NCBI GenBank assembly: GCA_030770425.1
Contig: JASJFT010000007.1
Span: 4,245 to 68,244 of the forward strand
Length of the DNA stretch: 64,000 nucleotides
Origin: Darksidea phi
Lineage: Eukaryota > Ascomycota > Dothideomycetes > Pleosporales > Lentitheciaceae
Direction of reading: 5' to 3'
Part shown: one piece after another, positions 46,851-57,564 of the stretch
How the letters are laid out: each line of letters starts with the position of its first letter
Position numbering within the stretch: the stretch's first letter is position 1
Notes under the pieces: model-generated
What the model saw: the letters and a program-made list of their open reading frames with translations, nothing else
The model's database searches: none
What the model was told of the DNA's origin: nothing
Translations under genes and position numbers: made by a program

Positions 46851-47282
46851 TCCATAGAGCCTTACTATAGAAGTCTGGTCCTGCTCTGCCAGCGCGCCTG
46901 TTAGAGGCGGGTACCGAAATGGCTTGCTGCGGCCGACAAGTGTGGGCGCAAATGCCGACGCAAAAGCCTTCGGATACTCCAGCTCTAAGACCGGATCACT
47001 CGCCGGCGTAGACATACACCTTTTGTGACATTGGCATTTGTAACACTTGCATAAGCGGCTCAGTACCAAATGCATCCGTCGGCTCCGGTCAGCTTAGCAA
47101 CCACTTTGCTCCGGGTACACCCTAAAATCCTCAACCACAGTAAGTGCTGGTTTGGGGATTTGGGGCAAAGGTCGGTGGGCTAGAGCGACTATGGAGGTCA
47201 CAGAAGGATTCCAGAGGCATTGCGCGAGCACCTCGCCGCCAATATTGCCGGTTACTCCCGTGAGGATGAGCTTGGAAGGCAT
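46850..47282 (-). pseudogene. broken NAD(P)-binding (NmrA/epimerase-like) gene
   Basis: From the ATG at 47282 the frame reads MPSKLILTGVTGNIGGEVL, a Rossmann GxxGxxG motif, then ALAHRPLPQ and EDFRVYPE, then stops at 47094. A one-base shift continues VVAKLTGADGCIWY and meets a TGA. A third frame carries LELEYPKAFASAFAPTLVGRSKPFRY and LTGALAEQDQ. The order matches one short-chain/epimerase-type protein, so at least two frame changes and one stop have hit it. No intron with good signals repairs it. The 3' part decays towards the assembly gap, so sequence error cannot be fully excluded for the last third. Confidence 0.65.
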
Positions 47283-47819
47283 CGTGACGGCTGGAAATCA
47301 AGACTGTTGGTTCCTCGCCTTTTTTATTTGTTGCTAGCACATTGCTCTGTTGACTGATAGGCTCGGGGTCGGAGCATCTTCGGGCTGTCTGTCATCCTAC
47401 TACATAAAAACTAAACAGCTGGAGCCTTGTCTCCGTGACTTACAAAACACTTTGCTGATAATCTTCGAGGGCCAGCACTTCATGGGCACGCTTCTTCGGG
47501 AGAGGAACCAACATAACCACAACTATGGCGTCCCTGGCGGAGCTCCTTTGCGACTGTCCCGCGAGATAGAATAATCTCCGCCAAGTCGGTGCGGCTTTAT
47601 ACCCAAACCCACAGCGTGCAGCGGCGTTGGGATGACTCCATACGTGCGGACCAAACTTCGGCCGAAAAAGGCCGGGTCAAACCTCCAACTTCTCACTTTT
47701 GCCATCGCAACCACATCCCAACTATGAAAATGGTGCGCTCCCCGTTATCCGTGTGCCTAAACTCAGGCAGCATTTAAATCGAAAACACACTCGTGCTCGC
47801 GCATTTGTGCCGAGCTGTA
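47283..47819. other. divergent upstream region
   Basis: About 540 bases between the broken NAD(P)-binding gene and the Zn2Cys6-like regulator. It contains the inverted repeat at 47535-47583 listed separately. Confidence 0.5.
47535..47583. promoter_or_regulatory. inverted CGG-type repeat
   Basis: TGGCGGAG at 47535-47542 is matched by CTCCGCCA at 47576-47583, an exact 8-base inverted repeat with a 33-base loop. Inverted CGG triplets are the usual target of Zn2Cys6 dimers, although the spacing here is longer than typical. Position 240 bases upstream of a regulator gene suggests possible autoregulation. This is inference. Confidence 0.3.
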
Positions 47820-49934
47820 ATGGACTCGAGAAGCGCCGCCGGTCATGACGCTTCTAGGAAGAGGCCGTCAAATCGCATCCGGGCTTGTTGGGAGTGTAAG
47901 GCGGTTCCTAGGCCAAGGACTGGCACCCGTGTGATGGACAGTGCTAATGTGCGTTGGTAGGCAAAAAGAGGAAGACACTTACCAACTCTACCATAGCCAG
48001 TTTCAATGATTCCAGCAGCACGCTCAACTTAGGCGACCTCAAAGCAGAAAGCGAAGACGGCGTCTGCCCGCTCCACATAGGCGAAGGACTCTGCAAATTG
48101 GAGCAGCTTTTTGAGAAGTTCGTGTGTCGCAAGTTCTCAAATGCGAATGCATCATCAGACAAGCAGCGAGGCTCCACGCCCTCAGTCACCCAAGACGAGA
48201 AGCCGGTCAATTTTCTCGGCCTCCCGCAAATATCAAGCGACGCGCAAAGCATTTCGTCCATCGGTGAAGGCATAGTCAGTTTTCGATATTCCTCCCCATG
48301 TGTCGTACTGCACTAACAGTGACCAGCTTGCGGCGCAGCATGCCACCTGGACCTCTGCACCCTCTATCAGAACACTAGTCGACAAGGTAGACAAGAAGGG
48401 GGCTTCCGACCCAGTCCGTCGAGCACTGGTTGCACTCCTTCCATCTCAGCACGACGCTAATGTGATCTTTGAATCATCTAATGGCTGGATGACACTGGGT
48501 GTAATCTACAGACCAGGCAAAGACTTGTACATCGACAGAGATCCCGATACATACGCTTTGGACATGTCAGCAATATCACAAGAGCGCACAATTATCATAG
48601 CACGTACGCTTCTACATCTTGCCGTCTGCATCGGCACGCTTCCACCCGAATTCCAGCCTGCCCGACTGAACAACATATGGAATCTAGACGCCACTATGGA
48701 GAATTACGTTACTACTGTTACATCGCTAGTCACATCTTCAGATGAACCATTGTTGACTCTTCCCGGACTGGAAACTCTCCTTCTTCTTGCCACCTATCAG
48801 ATCTACAATGCTAATCTCCGGCAAGCCTGGCTTATTGTCCGACGAGCGGTGAACCTCGCGCACCTCATGGGTTTTCATCGCATCGTCGAGCAACCTCAGC
48901 CAATACCGCCAGTCGAGGTCATTGAAAATGCTGCATATATGTGGCGTACCCTTGTCGACTTCGACCGAAGTCTTGGGCTCCACCTACGTCTTCCTTTCGC
49001 CACCGATGACTATCCTGTGGTTGAAGACGGCCCACCATACCTTGTCCACCGAGCTCGCCTCGTTAAGCTCTGTCGACAGATCTCCGACCTCGACCGCGAA
49101 GCCACACCGCAGACGTACGTTCAAGCGCTCGCGCTTGACGAGAAGGTCGAATCAGTGACGAGGGAGCAACCGAAGGACTTTTGGGAGGTGCCAAATGTGC
49201 CGCCAACTGCACGCACTCTAGAGTCGTCTGCGGTGCTCGAAAGACTAATGGTGCAGATGTGGCACTTCGAACTCAAAATCTTTATCCACCTGCCCTTCTT
49301 ACTACGTGCGTCAAAAGAGAGCCGGTACGAGTACTCCAAGGTCACCGCATTACAAGCCAGCCGCAACGTCGTAATGCGCTGGTTTGCACTGCGCAATGCA
49401 GGAATCACACAAGCATGCTGCCGCCTCGGCGAACTAGGTGTCTTCATCGCTGCCGTAACCCTCACCCTCGATATCCTCATCGAAATGTCTACCAAAGAAA
49501 AGTCCGAAGTCAAGAAATCCAAAGCTAGCGACTTCACCATCCTCTGCCGTATCATCTCCGAAATGGAAAACCTAGGCAACACCAGTGCGCGCGAGAAGAT
49601 TGCTGCCCGCAGCGCCGTCGTGCTAAAAAAACTTCTCGGCAGTTTGGATCCAAGTCGAAGAGACGCTGGGAAGAGCAGGTTGACGATTCCTTACTTCGGG
49701 ACGATAGAAATGGATTTCAAAAAATTACCTGTGAGGCCGGCTTTTGATCTCGACTCGGATACGGCGAAGAAGTTGGGTTCTACAGCCACCGGGCAGCATC
49801 TTCCAGTGTTTTCCTTCGTCAGCAATGCGCTGTGGCCAGGGTCCAGCGATGATGGCGAGTGTGAGCTAGATTTTGATATTGTTCTCTTCGATGGGTTGCA
49901 AGATATGGATGTTGAAGGCAACTGGGTGTTCTAG
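47820..49934 (+). CDS. fungal-specific transcription factor, Zn2Cys6-like with partial zinc cluster
   Basis: Three exons (47820-47895, 47961-48274, 48327-49934), 665 aa. Exon 1 ends inside the zinc cluster and the splice gives IRACWECKKRK, the first half of a Zn2Cys6 motif. The expected later cysteines do not follow; the text runs TLTNSTIASFNDSSST. The C-terminal ~530 residues fit the fungal regulatory domain: ETLLLLATYQIYNANLRQAWLIVRRAVNLAHLMGFHRI, then LRLPFATDDYP and HLPFLLRASKESRYEYSKVTALQASRNVV. The end is acidic (DDGECELDFDIVLFD), a possible activation region. DNA binding is doubtful with half a cluster. Target genes are unknown. Confidence 0.82.
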
Positions 49935-50716
49935 TCCTGCTTCTGACGAAAATAGTAGGGGTGTTTCGCAGTTTCACGTTCGTCAAAACTCTTAGCATGG
50001 CGTTGTTTTTCCACATGGGTACCTGGGCTTGGGATAGTGTTCATCCTCGATAGTTTATTTTGGGCATTGATGCGGATACAGAAAGCGGGTTGTATTGGAC
50101 TTTGAACTATTGGCTTTATCGGGGACAGACTTGGGTTCATCAAATTCTGGATCGCCGTTGCTTGTACCACGATAGTCATACAGGTTGGCATACTGAACAT
50201 ATGCCAGTACAGGGACAGCGGACTGTTTTCTGTGTAAAAAGGATGGGGCGAACGAGCCTACATCTGAGATGTGGTGAATCAGTCCAGGGCATGTCGGCTG
50301 TTGATTGGCCGCTTTGCCTCACACGTGATATGGATTTACATTTCCAGTCTTACGCAAATTTAATGACTATCATCTTACAAGTAATTTCGTCTCTTACCGG
50401 CGTGTAGGCCAAATTACTGAGGACAAGCTGTCGCGTAGGCTGGTGAGGCGGCGCGGTAGACTGTCTCAGTGCTGTTGATCGGCGGCCAGACGCCTTGGAG
50501 AGGATTGCAACCCCGAACACCCTTACACTCGCAGGCACACGACACGACAACGTTCGCATCCATCCCACGCCCCACGCTTCCCTTTTCTTTTGGCGCAGCA
50601 GCCGCCTTGAGCCTCCCTGCATGACTCTTTCGTATGTTGCCCTGCCGTCCGCGCTGTCAAAACTGCCTCACCGGAAGCGAGTTTGCTAAGTGCCTCAACT
50701 ACAGCCAGAAGGAGAT
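49935..50716. other. intergenic
   Basis: About 780 bases with only short frames. The last 150 bases before the next ATG are C-rich, as in a 5' leader. Confidence 0.45.
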
Positions 50717-53700
50717 ATGAGCAGTCCGTCGGAACAGCGCAACCTCTTCTGGGACAACGCTACCGGGCCCCTTAAGGCCCAGACGTCAGTCATATCGGGA
50801 ACGACAACACATTGCGGGAATGTGCCGCAGGAGCAGCCGGCGCTCAGCCCGTTTGAAGCCATCATCACCACTTACCCGCCCATCCTCGAGTCCCTCCTTG
50901 CGCAGATAACGACGGCCTCCCTCCTCAATCTCTACCATTCCTCAGTATACTTGCGCGACTTTCTGCGCCAATACCCGCTGGCATGGAAGACGCTGTCGTT
51001 CCGGCTGCCCCAACCCGCCGCCGTTGTCGGGTCTCCGGGCAATGAGACGCCTGATGGCAGGGAGCGCCAGTCGAGAGCATACTCATTTGACGCACTACTG
51101 AAGTCTATAGTACTGCCATACGGCACGCGACTGACGAATCTGGACGTCTGCAACACGGCAGTTTCGGGAACTGCCATTGCTGTTAACATACTGGGACACC
51201 GGGCCAATACGCTTCAGCATCTGTCAGTGCGCGGTTGCAAAAATGTCTCAATCAAGTACCACATCGTACCATTTCTAGAACCGTATTCTATGGAGCATAT
51301 GCCACACTTGGCCAAGGACCTTGCCCTCAAGAGCCTCTATGTCTACCGCTGTCGCCATCACCGCAGACGACCGTACCTTCCTGCTTCTCTCAGCCGCCGA
51401 GATTCCGATTCCGACCCGACGCATCAGCTTATTGAGATATGTCATAAATTAGGGATATGGACTGATACTGCATGGTGTCCAACTCCCGGTGGACGCTGTA
51501 ACAGGAGAAAGGACTACCATGCAGGGAGACCAGCTCCACAGAACAATGAGGTCTGGGTACCCTTTGACCGGCTATGGAGATCAGGCAATCGTATAGGGCC
51601 GGCCGATGGTACAGGTGTGCTTGGCGACCAGGACGGGAGGCTGTGGGAAATATCAGAGACCGGCGAGGACGGCGAGCCGTTGGGGACTGATAGTAGAACA
51701 TTCAAAGGAGAAGGAAAGCATGTGCCGGCGCACCTGCGGAAGAGCCACGAAATGTTCCTAAAAGACGTCAAGTGCGCCCAGTGCAACGATCCTATTGCGG
51801 AACGCTGTGAGTCGTGCAGCGTACGCATGCATTGTATGGGATGCCGCAAGACGCTTTGCGCGAGTTGCGCGTTCAACAGGCCAATACCCAGGAAACGCCA
51901 TAAGACCCGTCACTTTGCGAACCTCGCTTTTGGACCCCTCACAACCCCTGGAAGCACGTTGAGTCAAGCCTCCGGATCGTCCACTTCCTTGCAAGATCAT
52001 GCGCGGGATGCACCAACGCCAAAGACAGACCGGTATTGGTGGGCTCCAGGCGCCACCCGTTCACCCAATATCATGAATGAGAACGCACCAGACGATGACT
52101 CTTCTGACTCGGAGGACGGTGGCAATCTCAACAATGCGCTGCCTCTACCGCCAAATACTAGAGAGCCTCCAAGGCTGAACATGCACTGGTGTTGCCTAGA
52201 GCCCATCTTCTCAGGTGGCGGAGGCATAGCTGTACTGGGCACAGGATTAGGTGGCAGAGGGGCAGATAAGATTCGTGCGGCACCTTTACCGCGGAGCAAG
52301 CAGTTTGAAGATCCCGACTTCTCTAATCAACTGCGCCCCGTGGACTACATTCGGGAGTGTAAAACCAACGGTCTCTACGAATATGTTCTTGGCGAAGACG
52401 TTGATCTCCTGTCTTTTCTAAAGCAGGACAGTCTAGATCTCCAAGCGCAGACATGCCCGCGAGGCCTCTGTAACGATTGTTATCGAAGCTTCCGGTGGAA
52501 AGTTTCTTGCCGGGCCTGCAAGAACCCGATATGTAAAGAGCACGACTTCAGGGCCTTGAAGTTCCGCAAGTGTGGCTATCGAGATATGCACACCGAGCGT
52601 GAACATGTCCGGTCGCACAACGAAGCTCCTCGTCTTGTCATTCCCGAGTTTAATCCGCACAGAGCGTCCATACAAGACCTAGAGGAAACACCGACCGCAC
52701 CTTCATCCATGCACAACCTCTCTTCATCTTTCGTGGATGCTGAGCTTGTAGCGCCCGAAGGAACTCAAATGTCATCATCCCAGATACTCGTCCCGCCCTC
52801 GGCTCCCTCATCCATTGACATGTCCACATCGACCTCGATTGACCACCAACCTTTCGCACCCGATCCTTTCTGGAACACAAGTTCGTTACCTTTTGTACCC
52901 GTTAGCTCTTCGCGTCCCCGCTCGCTTAGTGTTTCCGGTGTCCGTAGTCGTAATGCCGGATCTCGACCGAACTCTCCACGAGCGCCTACATCGATCTCGA
53001 ACCCATTACCGCTTCCTTGCAACCCGCGCCATCCTGTACAGTGGGAGGGGTGTGGAGCTTACTTTTGCCAATATCCCAGACCTGTTGGCGACAACAGACC
53101 TCAATGTCCTGCCATCTTGAAGGAGTGCACTGAATGTGCCGTTTTTGTTTGTGACGTAAGTTGGTTCTCAATTCCAAATCCAAACACTACTGAACCTTCT
53201 CAGCAATGCGTCGCCACTAACCCGACCTGCGCATGTACATACTGCACAGTGAACTACCACTGTCCGACGTGCAGCCGCAAAAAGGACGTCAAAGCCAAGT
53301 GCCGCCTTGAAGCCGAGATCAAAGCGAAGAAGGAAGCTGAACTCCGCGCAAAAGCAATGATGGAGAAGGAGAAAGAAGAGCGAGGGCAGGCAGACGAGAT
53401 AGCGGGAGCTGTTTTTGAGTTCTTCGCGTCTTTGCTTCCGCAGGTTATGGACGACATTGCCCATTCGTCCTCTAGCGCACAAGGGGGTGATACAGATGCC
53501 CGACCGGACTTGCCCGAGACTCTGATCCCCACCCCAGATTCGATCACGGTCACGACAGTCTTTGGTGTCCACGAAGAACCGAGTAACGTTACAGTCATAT
53601 CTGCTTCCGCGCCGCCACCAGCCTACGTCACGTACGAACTTGTCGAGTCCGAAGATGGGCAGATGGAGGATCTGAGTGAGCATCTTGGGCAAGTAGCAAT

Positions 53701-53884
53701 AACTGCAACGGCGACGGAAAACGATGATTTCCCGGTCGTCGTACATGCTCAAGACATAAATGATGATGGGGACGATGGGGACATCGACACAGACGATTTC
53801 GATGCAGAGAGTGCGCTTATTGATGAGTTCATCGATGATGGTACGTTAACACCTACCACAGCTACGATGGTGTCACATCCGTAG
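50717..53884 (+). CDS. F-box-like protein with three cysteine-rich clusters
   Basis: Two exons (50717-53155, 53204-53884), 1039 aa. The frame stays open through the 48-base intron 53156-53203 (GTAAGT...TCAG), but removing it joins FVCD to QCVATNP and completes a CxxC pair, so the intron is very likely real. Residues ~55-95 (ILESLLAQITTASLLNLYHSSVYLRDFLR) look like an F-box and are followed by leucine-rich text (LTNLDVCNTAVSG, LQHLSVRGCKNVS). Cysteine clusters lie near 353 (CAQCNDPIAERCESCSVRMHCMGCRKTLCASC), 580 (CNDCYRSFRWKVSCRACKNPICKEHD) and 800-835 (CTECAVFVCDQC...CACTYCTVNYHCPTC). A charged helix follows (~845-875), then an acidic C-terminus. Probably a substrate receptor in ubiquitin ligation; partner unknown. 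Start at the first ATG, 50717. Confidence 0.85.
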   Translation: MSSPSEQRNLFWDNATGPLKAQTSVISGTTTHCGNVPQEQPALSPFEAIITTYPPILESLLAQITTASLLNLYHSSVYLRDFLRQYPLAWKTLSFRLPQPAAVVGSPGNETPDGRERQSRAYSFDALLKSIVLPYGTRLTNLDVCNTAVSGTAIAVNILGHRANTLQHLSVRGCKNVSIKYHIVPFLEPYSMEHMPHLAKDLALKSLYVYRCRHHRRRPYLPASLSRRDSDSDPTHQLIEICHKLGIWTDTAWCPTPGGRCNRRKDYHAGRPAPQNNEVWVPFDRLWRSGNRIGPADGTGVLGDQDGRLWEISETGEDGEPLGTDSRTFKGEGKHVPAHLRKSHEMFLKDVKCAQCNDPIAERCESCSVRMHCMGCRKTLCASCAFNRPIPRKRHKTRHFANLAFGPLTTPGSTLSQASGSSTSLQDHARDAPTPKTDRYWWAPGATRSPNIMNENAPDDDSSDSEDGGNLNNALPLPPNTREPPRLNMHWCCLEPIFSGGGGIAVLGTGLGGRGADKIRAAPLPRSKQFEDPDFSNQLRPVDYIRECKTNGLYEYVLGEDVDLLSFLKQDSLDLQAQTCPRGLCNDCYRSFRWKVSCRACKNPICKEHDFRALKFRKCGYRDMHTEREHVRSHNEAPRLVIPEFNPHRASIQDLEETPTAPSSMHNLSSSFVDAELVAPEGTQMSSSQILVPPSAPSSIDMSTSTSIDHQPFAPDPFWNTSSLPFVPVSSSRPRSLSVSGVRSRNAGSRPNSPRAPTSISNPLPLPCNPRHPVQWEGCGAYFCQYPRPVGDNRPQCPAILKECTECAVFVCDVSWFSIPNPNTTEPSQQCVATNPTCACTYCTVNYHCPTCSRKKDVKAKCRLEAEIKAKKEAELRAKAMMEKEKEERGQADEIAGAVFEFFASLLPQVMDDIAHSSSSAQGGDTDARPDLPETLIPTPDSITVTTVFGVHEEPSNVTVISASAPPPAYVTYELVESEDGQMEDLSEHLGQVAITATATENDDFPVVVHAQDINDDGDDGDIDTDDFDAESALIDEFIDDGTLTPTTATMVSHP

Positions 53885-55985
53885 GGCCGCCCGTACTTGC
53901 ATTATCGCATTTGAAAAGAGAAATTCAGATTGCGAATCTCGAGGCTTTGGATTTTTTGCGCGTGGAACGATACTTGTAAGCGTATAGGATTTAGGGTAAG
54001 GGAAAGTCTCGCGGTATCTGTTTTCCAATTTGAGCGTCTTGTAGCAGGCGTGGTCATTTATTTATATTAGTTTCCGGGATATTTAGCATGAGATGGCACG
54101 AATGGACATTAGACTGTGCGCGATATCCGGTATGCGAGATATCACGAGATGTTTTGTAATGCATTTTGGAGTTTTGCAATGCAACCTAGACGTTCGAGTA
54201 ACCACGTATGATCCTCGCTTTGGTATATAATGTGAACGTGGTGTTTAGGTGTGAACAAGTTAACACAGGGATCAGGATACGAAGATCGCCATTCTCGAAT
54301 TTGAACGTTGTGTCCAAGGCGGTGCAGAGTGGTGCTTCGGCCGGGTTTTACTTGCGCTTACTACGCTGTGTCTAGCTAATTACTACTTCCCCTCTATGTT
54401 AACGGCAACGGCACTCAGAAGAATAGAAGGATCAAGTTTTTCTCCGATTAGCATGTCGTCCCAGTTCTATTTCTCCAATCACACTACGCTCCACATTTTT
54501 TTCAGGACACGCTCACGCGTGAGATGTTTAGAGGCGCAGGGCTGTGTGCTAACACCTGTGTAGTCGTTTTAACAGCTATGGTATGTTTGTTATGTAGCAC
54601 AGTTCGTTGCATTCTTTCTAACACTTAAGACCTACCCGCACAACTCGAATATACATTCTGAGGCTGCATCTAATCCATTTCAAACAAAAGGTCACCACTC
54701 CTAAATTCCTAACTTTCTTTACTTCCGAAGCGCACCTTATCTTTTCCTCGCTGTCAAGACAATATCCCAGCTGCTCCTCCATCCTCTAGCATATTTTCTA
54801 GGACCTAGGCTAGCGGCTGCAACTACGGTATGGATTGCGTACTATGATATTCGTAGGATTACCTTGTCAAAGGTATTAGTCGTTGCATAAGAGATATGGG
54901 CCATCGATCGTGACCGAGTCGAATGCTAATCATTCTAGCGGTGTAGAGGGGTATGATGAGCAAGTGTCTAGTTTCGGCACGGTTAGGGGAAAAAAAGGGG
55001 GAGTGTAAGTGCTAAAGTATGGTAAGATACTCCGCATCGGAACGCTCTTCGAAGGAATCCTGCATAACGATCCCTTCCTCAGGGGCAGTCTTCCCCTTTC
55101 TTATCCAGAGTACCTAATAATCACGCTTGTAGAAGCGTTTCCTCTACCGCCAAAAGTTAGCGCAATTTCTCCCGATACGTCGATCCCCTTGTCAGTGATG
55201 ACTTGCATTCTAGGCTCGGTTATGCTATTATCTAAATCAAGACGAAGGCAATTTTTATACTGTGGGCGGCAGTGCGGGTTTCGCTACCACTGTTGGATTC
55301 TCTCAACGTTCTGCTCTATGGTCCCAACGCTTGTCCCTTTTCGTCGCCTGTTAATGTTCGAAACATCACCTCGTCGGGGTCGTGAACATCTCTCACGATC
55401 GACAGTAATGTGTACAGCTTTACAGCTCTATTATCATGCATAAGGTGTGGGTATAGCACCTTTACTGTGTACAAACTCCTACTGTTTTGTGCAGACCCTA
55501 CAAAGAGACTCCCATCACGAAAATCCAAACCAATAGCCGCAAATAGTGGCGACGAAAGCTCTGCAAACATCTATTTACGATCCTGTAATGAAGGCGGGGT
55601 CTAAGTACGTACGAACCAGGAAATCACGACATATTACACACCCTCAGCTCAGCCCTTGTTGTCTTGGCCGGATCGGACGGACCGTAACTCGGTGTTCGGT
55701 CCATTTTTTTGCTAGATACACCAATGATGCTGCAGAACATTATAGTTCATTGTTACTTGGTGTGCGGCAAACATAGTAGTTGTAGGGAAGGATGAGCGTC
55801 TGCACAGGGAAACAGGCGAAGCAGGGACTTCTAACTGTACACCCCACCTTGAAATATTTTGCTCTCACTTGCAGAAGTCGTTTATGCATTGTACATCGAG
55901 ATGGCCTGTTAATGACGATGCCTTGGAGAGGGCGCTGCAAGTAGCTGGTCCTGCTAGCTTAATTTCTTTTGCAGAGATTGTGAAC
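53885..55985. other. gene-poor region with possible decayed gene
   Basis: From 53885 to ~55000 nothing recognisable. On the minus strand 55570-55316 reads protein-like (FAAIGLDFRDGSLFVGS, YTLLSIVRDVHDPDEVMF), and about 50 bases downstream of its stop a second open stretch reads CLRLDLDNSITEPRMQVITDKGIDVSGEI (~55275-55110). They may be exons of one old gene, but stops lie between them and no clean introns join them. Confidence 0.35.
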
Positions 55986-57050
55986 CTATTCCTTTGCTTT
56001 CAGAACCTCTCTAACCACCTCAATCACCTTCGGAAACACGGCTTTAGGAGCACCGACAATGCCTTTATTTTCCTTGAGCGTCCGCCCTATGCCAAAGTTG
56101 AGCGGCTTGCCATATGCGTCTGTGACTTCTCCTCCTGCTTCTTGCACAATGACAACGCCAGCAGCATGATCCCATATCTTCTCTTCGTAGGTCTTCTTGA
56201 TGGGTAATCTGAGGTAGAGGTCTCCAGCTCCTCGCGCGATGGAAGCATATTTTGCCTGCGAGTCCATGCGCACGCTAGGCTTGGTGATGCCGAGCTTCTG
56301 GGCAATGTTTGCTTGGTCGCCGTGGTTCGAATGCTCTGCTTCTACGCTCTCACAGAAAGTAGCCTCGCTAATGTTGGTGAGCGGTTTCATGGTTATGTTC
56401 TTTGCCTGTTGCAATGCGCCTTTGCCCAATGGTCGGCTCTGTGCGCCACTGCCCTTCACTGCGCTGAACAGCACGCCCTTGCCCTCGCCAGAGTCTGCGT
56501 CGGCGCCGATGGAGCTGTCCAGCGGTGCCTTATCGTCGATGGGGAGATTGGGGCACCCGATTACGCCAACAGTAGGAACGCCGTCCACCATGAGCGCCAG
56601 ACAGACAGCGTATTGCCCGCCCCGTAGAAAGCCCTTCGTCCCATCGATTGGGTCAAGTGCCCAAATCCTACCTTTCCTCCCTCCTGCACTATTACCCTGG
56701 TCAAGAGCATCCAGCATTGCATCCTTACTCTCGATTGGCCCTCCAATCTTATCCTCTGCTGCACCATCTTCCAGTTTTGCGGCCTGCACCAAGTCCCATA
56801 CCAAATTCCGTAGTGACTCGTTTGCCCGTAGGTCGCTCGCGTCCTCCTCTCCTACAACTTCATCTTCGGGGAATGCGTGTTTTATCGATGCGATAATGAG
56901 GGCTTGCGCACCGAAGTCGCCGATGGTGACCGGAGAGGCATCGGATTTAGTGAGAGTGCCCTTGGAATGCGACGAGAAGACGGATTTGGTGAGGAGAGAA
57001 GCGCGCTGCACCGCCAGAAGTGCTATTTCAAGCTCTTTTTCGTAGGCCAT
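55986..57050 (-). CDS. HAL2: 3'(2'),5'-bisphosphate nucleotidase, HAL2/MET22 type
   Basis: Intronless, 354 aa from MAYEKELEIALLAVQ. Removes the 3' phosphate of PAP (and PAPS) made during sulfate assimilation; in yeast it is the lithium- and sodium-sensitive salt-tolerance target. Metal-site motifs are VVGEED, WALDPIDGTKGF (two Asp of the DPIDGT signature) and IWDHAAG. Other conserved text: SPVTIGDFGAQALI, YAVCLALMVDGVP, ESVEAEHS, MDSQAKYASIARG. The frame stays open upstream to an ATG at 57347, giving 453 aa with a hydrophobic segment (YKYIFLALFILATSFLPFI) and a basic Ser/Arg stretch. This could be a membrane or mitochondrial leader, or a translated 5' leader. The short start is the family norm. 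Confidence 0.93.
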   Translation of the reverse strand: MAYEKELEIALLAVQRASLLTKSVFSSHSKGTLTKSDASPVTIGDFGAQALIIASIKHAFPEDEVVGEEDASDLRANESLRNLVWDLVQAAKLEDGAAEDKIGGPIESKDAMLDALDQGNSAGGRKGRIWALDPIDGTKGFLRGGQYAVCLALMVDGVPTVGVIGCPNLPIDDKAPLDSSIGADADSGEGKGVLFSAVKGSGAQSRPLGKGALQQAKNITMKPLTNISEATFCESVEAEHSNHGDQANIAQKLGITKPSVRMDSQAKYASIARGAGDLYLRLPIKKTYEEKIWDHAAGVVIVQEAGGEVTDAYGKPLNFGIGRTLKENKGIVGAPKAVFPKVIEVVREVLKAKE

Positions 57051-57564
57051 TGGCGCGATTGATCTTTTCGTAGGGAAAAAGGAGCCCGAAATCTTCTGAG
57101 GGGTGACTGCGGGGGAGGGGTAGACGTGCTGGCTCAATTGAGCGAGACGGTTGACGCTCCGGGTGAAGTGGGAGATGAATGGAAGGAATGAAGTAGCCAG
57201 AATGAAGAGGGCGAGAAAAATGTACTTATATGGCGCAAGAAGTGGTTGCATGAGCGGCGTGATAGAGTGGATCAGAAGCGCGACGACTGCGCAAGGCGGC
57301 CTTGGCGCAGCGGTGTCGGGGGTTTGGTAGACGGCGAAGGCGACCAAACATTTGAACCTACACAGCCACTACTTTAGTAGGTGACTGCTAGAGCCCTACA
57401 ACCTCACAGTGGCACACTGGCTCGTTGCCTCAGACAATACTCTGGTACCGCACTCATACAGCCAATCTTTGCCTTAGTAAACAAAGATCGTACAAAGCGC
57501 GCACACCTTCGAGACTTTCTAAGTCAACCTTACAACCACCGGTCCACGTATCCGAACTGCGAAT
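57051..57564. other. divergent promoter region of HAL2 and the C3HC gene
   Basis: Part of it (57051-57347) is open in frame with HAL2. The rest is ordinary promoter-like sequence. No TATA box was identified. Confidence 0.4.

Noticed and set aside
56239..57045. 268-codon frame antisense to HAL2
   Set aside because: Ser/Pro/Ala-rich product typical of the reverse complement of a coding sequence; HAL2 motifs are on the other strand.
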